A DNA stretch of 58,394 nucleotides from Paraburkholderia bannensis NBRC 103871. GTDB lineage: Bacteria; Pseudomonadota; Gammaproteobacteria; Burkholderiales; Burkholderiaceae. The translations under genes and the position numbers were made by a program. Below the pieces are notes generated by a model. It was not told the DNA's origin, did no database searches, and saw only the letters and a list, made by a program, of their open reading frames with translations. Below, one piece after another: positions 51,899 through 58,394 of this stretch. Where the stretch lies: assembly GCF_000685015.1 (NCBI RefSeq), contig NZ_BAYA01000037.1, positions 1 to 58,394 on the forward strand, in the 5' to 3' direction. How positions within the stretch are numbered: the stretch's first letter is position 1; every line of letters begins with the position of its first letter.

Positions 51899-52165
51899 TC
51901 ACAGCGTCAGCGTGCCGGAAAGGTGCCTGGGCACGATCGCCTTGAGGCTGGAAACATATTCGTTGACGAATGCTTCATCGACGCCACGACAGAGCCGATT
52001 GGCCATCCGCGCATCGAAAATCTCACGGACTGATGCCGCGAACGTCGGCGAATTTTCTACAGTCGGCATGGTTGCCTGGAGTACGGTCATCATCGCGTCC
52101 GCCTGAGCCTGCATGAGATTGATCCGTTTCCAAAGTCCGTCGATTTCCCGATCGATATCTTTCAA
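51899..52165 (-). CDS. Small hypothetical protein
   Basis: An 88-aa protein from a TTG start with GGGAGG five bases upstream. It is helical and charged (DIDREIDGLWKRINLMQAQADAMMTVLQATMPTVENSPTFAASVREIF) without signal peptide or membrane segment. I do not recognise a family. An FNR-like palindrome is 82 bp upstream, so it may belong to the low-oxygen group. Confidence 0.6.
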   Translation of the reverse strand: MKDIDREIDGLWKRINLMQAQADAMMTVLQATMPTVENSPTFAASVREIFDARMANRLCRGVDEAFVNEYVSSLKAIVPRHLSGTLTL

Positions 52166-52246
52166 GTCAGCCTCCCTACCCTGTCGCCCATGCTGCGGCT
52201 CGTTCCCATCATCACGTCAGCCTGCCCGCCGGCGAGGGAACGCGCA

Positions 52247-52260
52247 TTGACACAGGTCAA
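52247..52260. promoter_or_regulatory. FNR/ANR-like palindrome 4
   Basis: TTGAC, ACAG, GTCAA, a perfect 5-bp dyad, 82 bp upstream of the small hypothetical gene on the minus strand and about 360 bp upstream of the thiolase. Confidence 0.55.
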
Positions 52261-52619
52261 GATGAATCGAACTCGCCCGGGCATCATGAAAGGCCGTCTG
52301 GTGCAAGAGCCAGACGCGTCATCGCGACGAGGCCCAGCCACGCACCGTTTCGATGCAATGAGGCGCCGGCAGACAATGGGCACGTACGCAGTGTCGAGGC
52401 GCATCTCATGAAGTCCGTCACGATAGCCCCCTATGTCTCGAATCAGTCGACGACAAGATGGTTGTCGACGCTGACGAGAACCATTGGCAACAAAATCGCT
52501 ACATTGAACGTGAAGAAATACGGGGCGGTGTTTAATACCCTCGCACCCCCGAACCGCATTCTCCGGCACGATCCGCCGTGCCACGTGATTCACGCGTCAT
52601 TCCTGTCAGGAGCAAAGTC

Positions 52620-53804
52620 ATGAGCAATGTCGAAGTCGTCTTGTGCAACCCGGTCCGCACCGCGATAGGCACCTATGGAGGCACGCTCAAGGACATGCCG
52701 GCGCCGACACTGGGCGCTGCCGTTATCCGCGAAAGCCTCAGGCGCGCCGGATTGCCGGCCGACAAGGTGCAGTCGCTCGTCATGGGAAACGTCATTCAGG
52801 CAGGCGTGAAGATGAATCCGGCGCGACAGGCCGGTATCAGCGGCGGCTTGCCGGTCGCTGTTCCCGCGCTCACGGTTAACCGCGTCTGCGGGTCGGGCGC
52901 GCAGGCGATCGCCAGCGCGGCAACCGAAATCTGGGCCGGCATGATCGATTGCGCGATCGCAGGCGGCATGGAAAACATGGACCGTAGCCCCTACCTGCTG
53001 CCGCAGGGGCGCTGGGGCGCCCGGATGGGCGATGTGACGCTGTTTGACAGCATGCTGCTGGACGGGCTCAACGACGCCTTCAGCGGTCAGCATTCGGGCT
53101 GGCATACCGAAGATCTTGTGAGTCAGTGCGGCGTCTCCCGGGAAGACCAGGATCGCTGGGCGCTGCGCTCGCAGCAACGCTTCGCGCAAGCCCAGGCCGC
53201 CGGGCTGTTCGATGCCGAGATCGCGCCGCTGGAGGTGCCCGGTCGCAAGGGTCCGACGATCTTTGGCCGCGACGAACACAATCGGCCGGACACCAGCGCT
53301 GAATCGCTTGCCAGGCTTAAACCGGCGTTTCGCAAGGACGGCACCATCACCGCCGGCAATGCGCCCGGCCTGAACAGCGGGGCCGCTGCGACGCTTGTCG
53401 CCGAACGTGGCTGGGCCGAGCGCAATGGCCTGACGCCGATGGCGCGGCTGGTCAGTTATGGCGTAGGGGCCGTGGAACCGGGCTTGTTCGGCCTCGGACC
53501 GATTCCCGCCGTGCGCCAGGCCCTCACGCGCGCGGGTTGGTCCGTGGCAGAGGTAGACCGCGTGGAGATCAACGAGGCGTTCGCGTCGATCGCACTGGCG
53601 TGTCTAAGAGAGTTGGGATTCGCGGAGGACGTTGTGAATGTGGAAGGCGGGGCGATTGCGCACGGTCATCCGATCGGCGCGAGCGGTGCGGTACTGACCA
53701 CCCGGTTGCTGCACCAGATGCAGCGTGGCGGAGGCCGACGCGGCATCGTGACGCTGTGCATCGGCGGGGGACAGGGCATAGCGCTGGCGCTCGAGACCTT
53801 GTGA
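52620..53804 (+). CDS. Acetyl-CoA C-acyltransferase (thiolase)
   Basis: A 394-aa thiolase catalysing acyl-CoA condensation or thiolysis. The nucleophilic Cys is in NRVCGSGAQAIASAA (about 88). The active-site pair is His in GGAIAHGHPIGASGA (about 350) and Cys in GIVTLCIGGGQG (about 380). Length and motifs are normal for PhaA/BktB-type enzymes. The start MSNVEVVLCN (52620) has GGAG upstream; the frame is open 14 codons further. Setting beside Usp and ArsA genes suggests a role in PHB or fermentation metabolism at low oxygen, but no other PHB gene is near. Confidence 0.9.
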   Translation: MSNVEVVLCNPVRTAIGTYGGTLKDMPAPTLGAAVIRESLRRAGLPADKVQSLVMGNVIQAGVKMNPARQAGISGGLPVAVPALTVNRVCGSGAQAIASAATEIWAGMIDCAIAGGMENMDRSPYLLPQGRWGARMGDVTLFDSMLLDGLNDAFSGQHSGWHTEDLVSQCGVSREDQDRWALRSQQRFAQAQAAGLFDAEIAPLEVPGRKGPTIFGRDEHNRPDTSAESLARLKPAFRKDGTITAGNAPGLNSGAAATLVAERGWAERNGLTPMARLVSYGVGAVEPGLFGLGPIPAVRQALTRAGWSVAEVDRVEINEAFASIALACLRELGFAEDVVNVEGGAIAHGHPIGASGAVLTTRLLHQMQRGGGRRGIVTLCIGGGQGIALALETL

Positions 53805-53857
53805 TACGCGTAGTGGTTATGCAAGATGATTCGAGGTCAATCGGAATGGGGAAGCAC

Positions 53858-55624
53858 ATGCCATCACGGCTCGCATTGCTGGATGCACCGACCAGGTACT
53901 TGTTCTTCACCGGAAAGGGTGGCGTTGGAAAGACTTCGGTTTCCACCGCCGCGTCCATCGCGCTGGCCGACGCCGGCAAAAGGGTCTTATTGGTCAGCAC
54001 CGATGCAGCGTCCAACCTGGATGAAATGCTCGGTATTGAATTGACCAATAGCCCGGTCTCCGTTCCGGGTGTGGTCGGCATGTTCGTCCTGAATATCGAC
54101 CCGGACGTCGCAGCTGAGAACTATCGCGCGCGCGTCGTCGAACAGATGAGCCCCGAGGCAAGTGCCGAGGAAATTGCGACGGTGCGAGAACAGCTGTCCG
54201 GTGCCTGCACCACCGAGATCGCCACTTTTGACGAGTTTTCCAGCTTACTTTCTCATGGTGGTTCCCACTTTGATCATGTGGTATTCGACACAGCCCCCAC
54301 TGGTCACACGCTGCGGTTGTTGAGCCTGCCCAAAGCGTGGAGCGGGTTCCTCGAAGGCAATGACCGGGGTGCATCCTGTCTGGGACCGCATTCCGGCTTG
54401 AAAATGCAGGAGAAACTCTTCAATCAGGCGCTGGCAGCGCTTAACGACGCGAGTATGACAACCGTCGTGCTGGTCGCTCGCCCTGAAACCGGCGCATTGG
54501 AAGAAGCCGCGCGTACGTCGCTCGAGCTGCGAGAGCTGGGGCTGGTAAATCAGCGTCTGGTCGTGAACGCCGTCTTTCAGGCGAGCCACTCCAATGACCG
54601 CATTGGCGACGCATTCGATGCCTTGGGAAAGAAGGCTCTCGCAGCCATGCCCGAACCGCTGCGGCAGCTTCCTGCGGATTATGTGCCTCTGCGCGCGGTG
54701 GACTCGGTGGGCTTGCCTGCGCTCCGCGCCCTCCTGGACCCGGAATCGACCTACGTAAGCGATACGCCTCGAGGGGTGCCCACGCACTTTGCGCATCACA
54801 CCATGTCGGAATTGGTCAAGGAACTGGCCCACGCCAAGCGTGGGCTGATCATGGTCATGGGCAAAGGCGGCGTCGGCAAGACAACTATCGCGTCGGCTAT
54901 TGCGCTGGGGCTCGTTCGCAGCGGAAAGTCGGTGCATCTGAGCACTACTGATCCAGCAGCGCATCTGGCGATGACCTTCCGGGGAGATGTGCCGGGGCTC
55001 ACGCTGGGGCGCATCGATCCGAAAGTGGAAACCCGGAAGTATGTGGACAAGATCGTGGCTGCGCGCGCGCCCCAAATGACAGAGGACGAGAAGGCGCTAC
55101 TCATCGAGGACCTACGGTCTCCCTGTACTGAAGAGGTCGCCGTGTTCCATGCCTTCTCGCATGTCGTATCTCAGGCTGGCAGTTCATTCGTGGTACTCGA
55201 TACCGCTCCGACCGGCCACTCCTTGTTGCTGATGGACGCCGCGGGCGCCTACCATCGTCAGATGATGCGCTCGTTTGAGGACAAGGCGGCCGGTCGCATC
55301 GTGACCCCATTGATGCGATTGCAGGATGCCAGTTACACCAGGATCATCCTGGTCACATTGCCAGAAACAACGCCGGTGTCACAGGCAGCGGCATTACAGG
55401 AAGATCTCCGCAGGGCCGGTATCGAACCATTTGCATGGGTGGTCAACCGGTCATTGCTGGCCACGGACACCGAGGATCCTGTGTTGCGGGCGCGTTTGGG
55501 TAGCGAACGACAGCAGCTGGAGCGGGTGTCAACGCTGTCGAAACACGGGGTCTACGTGATTCCATGGCGAGCCGATCCACCGGTGGGAATCACTGCGCTT
55601 GAAGAGCTTCTTGCCGGCGATTGA
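53858..55624 (+). CDS. arsA: ArsA-family ATPase
   Basis: A 588-aa tandem P-loop ATPase of the ArsA type. Half 1 has GKGGVGKTSVS (19-29) and DTAPTGHTLRLLSLP; half 2 has GKGGVGKTTIAS and LDTAPTGHSLLLMDAAG. Cys117 (SGACTTE), Cys174 (GASCLGP) and a third Cys in half 2 (RSPCTEE) match the three arsenite ligands of E. coli ArsA. The start could be 53858 (GGGGA upstream), 53846 or 53819. No ArsB, ArsD or ArsR gene is nearby, so the partner is elsewhere or the role differs. It follows the thiolase by 53 bp. Confidence 0.85.
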   Translation: MPSRLALLDAPTRYLFFTGKGGVGKTSVSTAASIALADAGKRVLLVSTDAASNLDEMLGIELTNSPVSVPGVVGMFVLNIDPDVAAENYRARVVEQMSPEASAEEIATVREQLSGACTTEIATFDEFSSLLSHGGSHFDHVVFDTAPTGHTLRLLSLPKAWSGFLEGNDRGASCLGPHSGLKMQEKLFNQALAALNDASMTTVVLVARPETGALEEAARTSLELRELGLVNQRLVVNAVFQASHSNDRIGDAFDALGKKALAAMPEPLRQLPADYVPLRAVDSVGLPALRALLDPESTYVSDTPRGVPTHFAHHTMSELVKELAHAKRGLIMVMGKGGVGKTTIASAIALGLVRSGKSVHLSTTDPAAHLAMTFRGDVPGLTLGRIDPKVETRKYVDKIVAARAPQMTEDEKALLIEDLRSPCTEEVAVFHAFSHVVSQAGSSFVVLDTAPTGHSLLLMDAAGAYHRQMMRSFEDKAAGRIVTPLMRLQDASYTRIILVTLPETTPVSQAAALQEDLRRAGIEPFAWVVNRSLLATDTEDPVLRARLGSERQQLERVSTLSKHGVYVIPWRADPPVGITALEELLAGD

Positions 55625-55890
55625 CGCCCGACGCTGCCTTGGAAGCAGCCGTTCAGTTGCCAAGCCAGTGCCCGAAGCGCATAGCGAGCGACGGCGTGGC
55701 GCTGCCGAGCGGCCGCGGCTCAAAAGAAGCAATCGTGGCAAGCCCACTCTGCTGCATGCAGTAGATGGCGAACCGCCGCTGATTGTGGTCACTCATCGAA
55801 CCGTTGCTGCCTGCGCGAGCGCCGCGCAGTCTTTTGGGCACCGTTTGCTGCCGACGGCTGGTTGCCTGGCAGAAAGTGGGGGTCCGGCAA
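55625..55890. other. Spacer without recognised gene
   Basis: No supported ORF. A minus-strand frame beginning MSDHNQRRFAIY near 55795 encodes about 47 residues of unknown nature and is not claimed as a gene. Confidence 0.4.
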
Positions 55891-56332
55891 TATAACCACG
55901 AGATGCTGTTGGCGGAGCTGCGTCGTCGCTGACAACTCGATATGGCGCGTGCCATCGTCGACAGTTCTTCGATTCGCGCGATGGCAGCGGGAAAAAATCA
56001 GGCCCCAACCCCACGGGCCGGCGCAAGCTCGGCAGCAAGCACCACATCATCGTCGACGGGCAAGACATCCCGCTCGCGGTCATCCTGACTGGTGCGAATG
56101 TTCACGATGTTACCCAACTCGATGCCCTGATAGACGCGATTCCCTGCGTGCGCGGCAAGCGCGGGCGCCCGTTGCACAAGCCAAAAATCGTGCAAGGCGA
56201 CCGTGGCTAGAGTTCTGACGCGCACCGCCGCCGCTTGCGTGAGCGTGGCATCACTCCTTTACTTGCCAGGCTGCGTGCACCGCACGGTAGCGGTCTGGAT
56301 AAAACGCGTTGGGTCGTCGAGCGTTCGATTGC
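55891..56332 (+). pseudogene. IS5-family (IS427-like) transposase remnant
   Basis: Pieces of an IS5-type DDE transposase appear in changing frames: YNHEMLLAELRRR, MARAIVDSSSIRAM, then KSGPNPTGRRKLGSKHHIIVDGQDIPLAVILTGANVHDVTQLDALIDAI and GRPLHKPKIVQGDRGY, and RALRERGIT-like and RWVVERSIA segments. Stops and frameshifts are present, and the gene ends at the WVVER motif without the C-terminal part. No terminal repeats were found. It is an old degraded copy. Confidence 0.75.
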
Positions 56333-57294
56333 CTGATTGCATTGCTTTAGACGAATCGATACCTGGTAGTATTGAATCATACGGACTTCGGGCGATCGCG
56401 ATGGTTAAGGCGCCTGAATTAAGGCGGCCCGCGGACCGCTTCGTTCTTCGCCGCTGCCTTGTTGAATTCGTCGTCTCAGCATCGAAAAGGAGTGCTGGAG
56501 CCTTGACGGTTCGGATTTTACATCGCGATGAACGGCGTTTCCTGTAAGTTGTGAACCCAATCTCCATCCGGCGAAGAACGGCAGGTCGTATGACGCGACC
56601 AGGCTGCCGTGGCTGGCGCGGAGTTTGAACAAGCTGTGGCGGCGCCCTGTCCCGATCTGCGCGGGTCAGTGATCCGGTACACGAGCGATTTATCTGCGCG
56701 GCAGAGTAGCTGCTGTACGTCATCGTGATTGCCACGCAATGCCACAACGTACGCCCGTTGAGTTCATCTCGAGGGCGCGCTTCGGGACTTCAGGCTGGCT
56801 ACCGTCCAATGCACCGCTCCTACCCCTGCACGGTTTACTCGTCGTTTAAGGCTGCTTTAAGTCTTGCTTCATAGCCTATTTCAGGCCTCGACGACGGAGT
56901 CCCTTTTTCCGAACTGTCACCCAGTTGCAACCGCAAGTTCAGTTGAAGGCATCGTCAGCGTTTCGCATAAGGCAGGGAGAGCGCGAAACGTGCTGAGTGC
57001 GCTGGTCCAGAAGTGATTAACGGAGCTGGGGGGTGCCGACCATTGATACCTGTCAAGGGCCGGTGCTTTGGACCCGGTATGTGACGGGTTCATTTTTCTC
57101 TTGTCGACATATATTCATGCGAACATGCGTGCTGGCCTTCAAGAGTGCTGTTCACCAACTATCGTTGGCAAACCGGCGGGCGAATACTGTCCGCGCTTCT
57201 CGCGGCGCAGACCTGCACATCGCTCCATGCTTTGTGATGCAGCGCTTCAACTCTCATCCCCCTATTTCGTGGTTGACAGACATGTTGGCGTCAC
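56333..57294. other. 1-kb region without supported gene
   Basis: No ORF with a clear product. A minus-strand frame near 56560-56640 (SQLTGNAVHRDVKSEP) faintly recalls DUF3331 proteins, but not enough to call. It contains a perfect PmrA-like repeat at 56845-56861. Confidence 0.4.
56845..56861 (+). promoter_or_regulatory. PmrA/QseB-like box without obvious target gene
   Basis: TTTAAG, five bases, TTTAAG: perfect direct repeats 11 bp apart. The nearest plus-strand gene start is at 57295, more than 400 bp away, so the target may be decayed or unrecognised. Confidence 0.5.
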
Positions 57295-57480
57295 ATGAAA
57301 GCGTTCCTTAGTCACCATGAGATCGCCATGCTGCTTGTCGTGCTGAGTTCGACAGGGCAATTTGTTCCCGTCGATCCCGATCTCCTGAGCCTTCAACAGG
57401 AGCGTCTCATAGAAATAGACGCCGCTAGTTCTGACGGGACTGGGTATCGCGTCACGCCTGAAGGAATTGAACTGATATAA
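57295..57480 (+). CDS. Small hypothetical protein
   Basis: A 61-aa ORF, MKAFLSHHEIAMLLVVLSST, then DLLSLQQERLIEIDAASSDGTGYRVTPEGIELI. The pattern (helix, helix, 'L...RLIE', 'YRVTPEG') resembles the small winged-helix-like hypotheticals often seen in Burkholderia, possibly DNA-binding. The ribosome site is weak (GTTGG upstream). It is unsupported by operon context. Confidence 0.5.
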   Translation: MKAFLSHHEIAMLLVVLSSTGQFVPVDPDLLSLQQERLIEIDAASSDGTGYRVTPEGIELI

Positions 57481-57758
57481 CGTCTCGGTCATAAGGAATG
57501 ATCCGACATAGACACGGCGCAGTTTTGTATCATCAGGACACCGTCGTCCTGACGGTACCCATGGCCTTCCAATGTTTACGGGCACTTACTACAAACACTA
57601 ATCGATAAAATCAATATCGTTCCTGATCGGCAAGTTCTGACGAGCCGGTATCAAACATTTTTGTCGGTAGGACTCGGACTTGCCTACTTCCGGAAATGAA
57701 CGCGATCGCACATCGCATCTATCGATTAGCACGCACTTCACGCGTGTCATCAGGTTGT

Positions 57759-57775
57759 TTTAAGTCTCGTTTAAT
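57759..57775 (+). promoter_or_regulatory. PmrA/QseB-like box upstream of the secreted-protein gene
   Basis: TTTAAG, five bases, TTTAAT: direct repeats 11 bp apart, about 120 bp upstream of the 57897 gene on the same strand. It is the same class of site as 773-788 and 56845-56861. Confidence 0.6.
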
Positions 57776-57896
57776 CCACCCCACCTAGATTGGAAACACG
57801 AAGATGCCGTGAGCAGGAACGGTATGTCGTTCCGATCGCGCATCAGAAAAGCAATGCCGCGTCATCGATGCTTTCACGGTCGCGGTGGAGATCACT

Positions 57897-58358
57897 ATGA
57901 ACTCATTCACTAAGACAGGTATTCTTGCCATCATGCTCGTTGTCTCGCAGTCCGCGAATGTCGCGTTTGCCGCGACGTCAAGCCTGCCGCCGATTCAGCA
58001 TCAAGGCAACGTCGTCTATCTGTCGGGCGGTATCGGCATTGACCAGTCAACCGCGCTCAAGGACGAGATGCACAACTACCCGCTGGTGCTCGAATTCGCC
58101 GGCAAGACACGCCAAGGGAATGAGTACCTCGCGGACGTCCCGGTGCGTATCACCGACATGCATGGCACGACATTGCTGAATGTCACTTCTCACGGCCCAT
58201 TTATGCTGGCCTCGCTGCCGAATGGACGCTACAAGGTGACCGTCAGCTATGAGGGCCAAACGCAGCAGCGCGTGGTCGATATTATGCCTTCGACGCATAT
58301 ACGCACACTGTTCCTGTGGCCAGCGCAAACGCCGCCCGCGGACGGGAGCGAGACATGA
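57897..58358 (+). CDS. Small secreted protein, paralogue of the IS66-split gene
   Basis: A 153-aa exported protein. The signal peptide ends near NVAFAATS. The mature part (GNVVYLSGGIGIDQSTALKDEM, EYLADVPVRITD, HGPFMLASLPNGRYKVTVSYEGQTQQRVVDI) aligns through its length with the protein encoded at 45356/48196: both have Y-S/TGG-GIG/GVG, DGPF/HGPF and a GxYxxxV strand, suggesting a carboxypeptidase-regulatory/transthyretin-like fold. The start ATG 57897 has GGAG six bases upstream. It overlaps the next gene by 4 bp. A PmrA-like box lies upstream, so envelope or metal stress control is likely. Function unknown. Confidence 0.75.
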   Translation: MNSFTKTGILAIMLVVSQSANVAFAATSSLPPIQHQGNVVYLSGGIGIDQSTALKDEMHNYPLVLEFAGKTRQGNEYLADVPVRITDMHGTTLLNVTSHGPFMLASLPNGRYKVTVSYEGQTQQRVVDIMPSTHIRTLFLWPAQTPPADGSET

Positions 58359-58394
58359 ACGCAAACGCTGCCCCCCCCATCAAGAAGACGCACT
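58355..58394 (+). CDS. Partial CDS running off the window
   Basis: ATG overlaps the stop of the preceding gene (ATGA) and gives MNANAAPPIKKTH before the window ends. It is coupled to the secreted-protein gene. The product cannot be identified from 13 codons. An eight-C tract (58371-58378) lies within its first codons. Confidence 0.5.
   Translation, partial: MNANAAPPIKKTH

Noticed and set aside
56405..56745. DUF3331-like minus-strand gene
   Set aside because: Only a weak match (LTGNAVHRD) was seen; the rest does not fit and frames are mixed.
58371..58378. Eight-C tract at the start of the last gene as a phase-variation switch
   Set aside because: Only 13 codons of the gene are visible and the tract is short for this GC content; no basis for a claim.
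1..58394. CRISPR arrays, tRNA and rRNA genes
   Set aside because: No regularly spaced direct repeats, tRNA cloverleaf-like segment or rRNA-like sequence was noticed on reading; a covariance-model scan was not possible here.

Overview
The window looks like a chromosomal or megaplasmid segment from a Burkholderiaceae bacterium, most likely Paraburkholderia, Caballeronia or a close relative. The support is high GC with strong GCG/CGC codon bias, an OmpC-type trimeric porin, IS66 and IS5-family elements, QseBC- and FisR-type regulators, and a low-oxygen style Usp/thiolase block. No rRNA or tRNA gene and no CRISPR array was seen. All assignments come from reading the sequence; no database search was run.

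Region 1 (1-6.2 kb): a QseB/QseC-like two-component system with cytochrome b561, a Fur-family regulator, a promoter-plus-terminator unit with no ORF (candidate small RNA, about 4049-4186), and a lipoprotein PQQ-type sugar dehydrogenase. Region 2 (6.2-14.6 kb) is accessory DNA: about 1.2 kb without a recognisable gene, a conserved hypothetical, a vapBC pair with a clear operator, a TOTE-type primase-helicase, a truncated tyrosine recombinase, and a decayed YhcG/DUF1016 nuclease gene fused to it at a deletion scar.

Region 3 (14.6-36.0 kb) is the most striking part: a large nitrogen-scavenging island. Two complete BMP-type (nucleoside-type) ABC importers, a porin, a gamma-glutamyltransferase-like enzyme, an amidase, three isochorismatase-like cysteine hydrolases (one closely resembling biuret hydrolase BiuH), an AmiF-like formamidase, allophanate hydrolase AtzF, an AtzH-like protein, and TetR and FCD-GntR regulators are packed into three operons. 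The genes fit import of a ureide or pyrimidine/purine-derived amide and its conversion through biuret and allophanate to ammonia and CO2. Two promoters of the island share a 29-bp element found by eye.

Region 4 (36.2-45.1 kb) is a sulfide/sulfane-sulfur detoxification locus: FisR (sigma-54 activator with the three sensing cysteines), persulfide dioxygenase-like MBL protein, a rhodanese-like-SQR fusion, TauE/SafE exporter, an AhpD-like protein, two YeeE/YedE half-transporters, and a BigR-type ArsR repressor with both sensing cysteines and an AT-rich operator. A membrane protein and a Spy/CpxP-like metal-associated periplasmic protein follow.

Region 5 (45.1-58.4 kb) is a decaying stress / low-oxygen block. 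It holds a small secreted-protein gene split by an intact IS66 element with an exact 8-bp target duplication, Usp proteins (one with a nonsense codon), fragments of a P-type ATPase, a flavoprotein and a frameshifted DUF2703 gene, then an intact thiolase and an ArsA-family ATPase, an IS5-family remnant, and an intact paralogue of the IS66-split gene. Four FNR-like palindromes and three PmrA/QseB-like direct repeats suggest oxygen and envelope/metal control.
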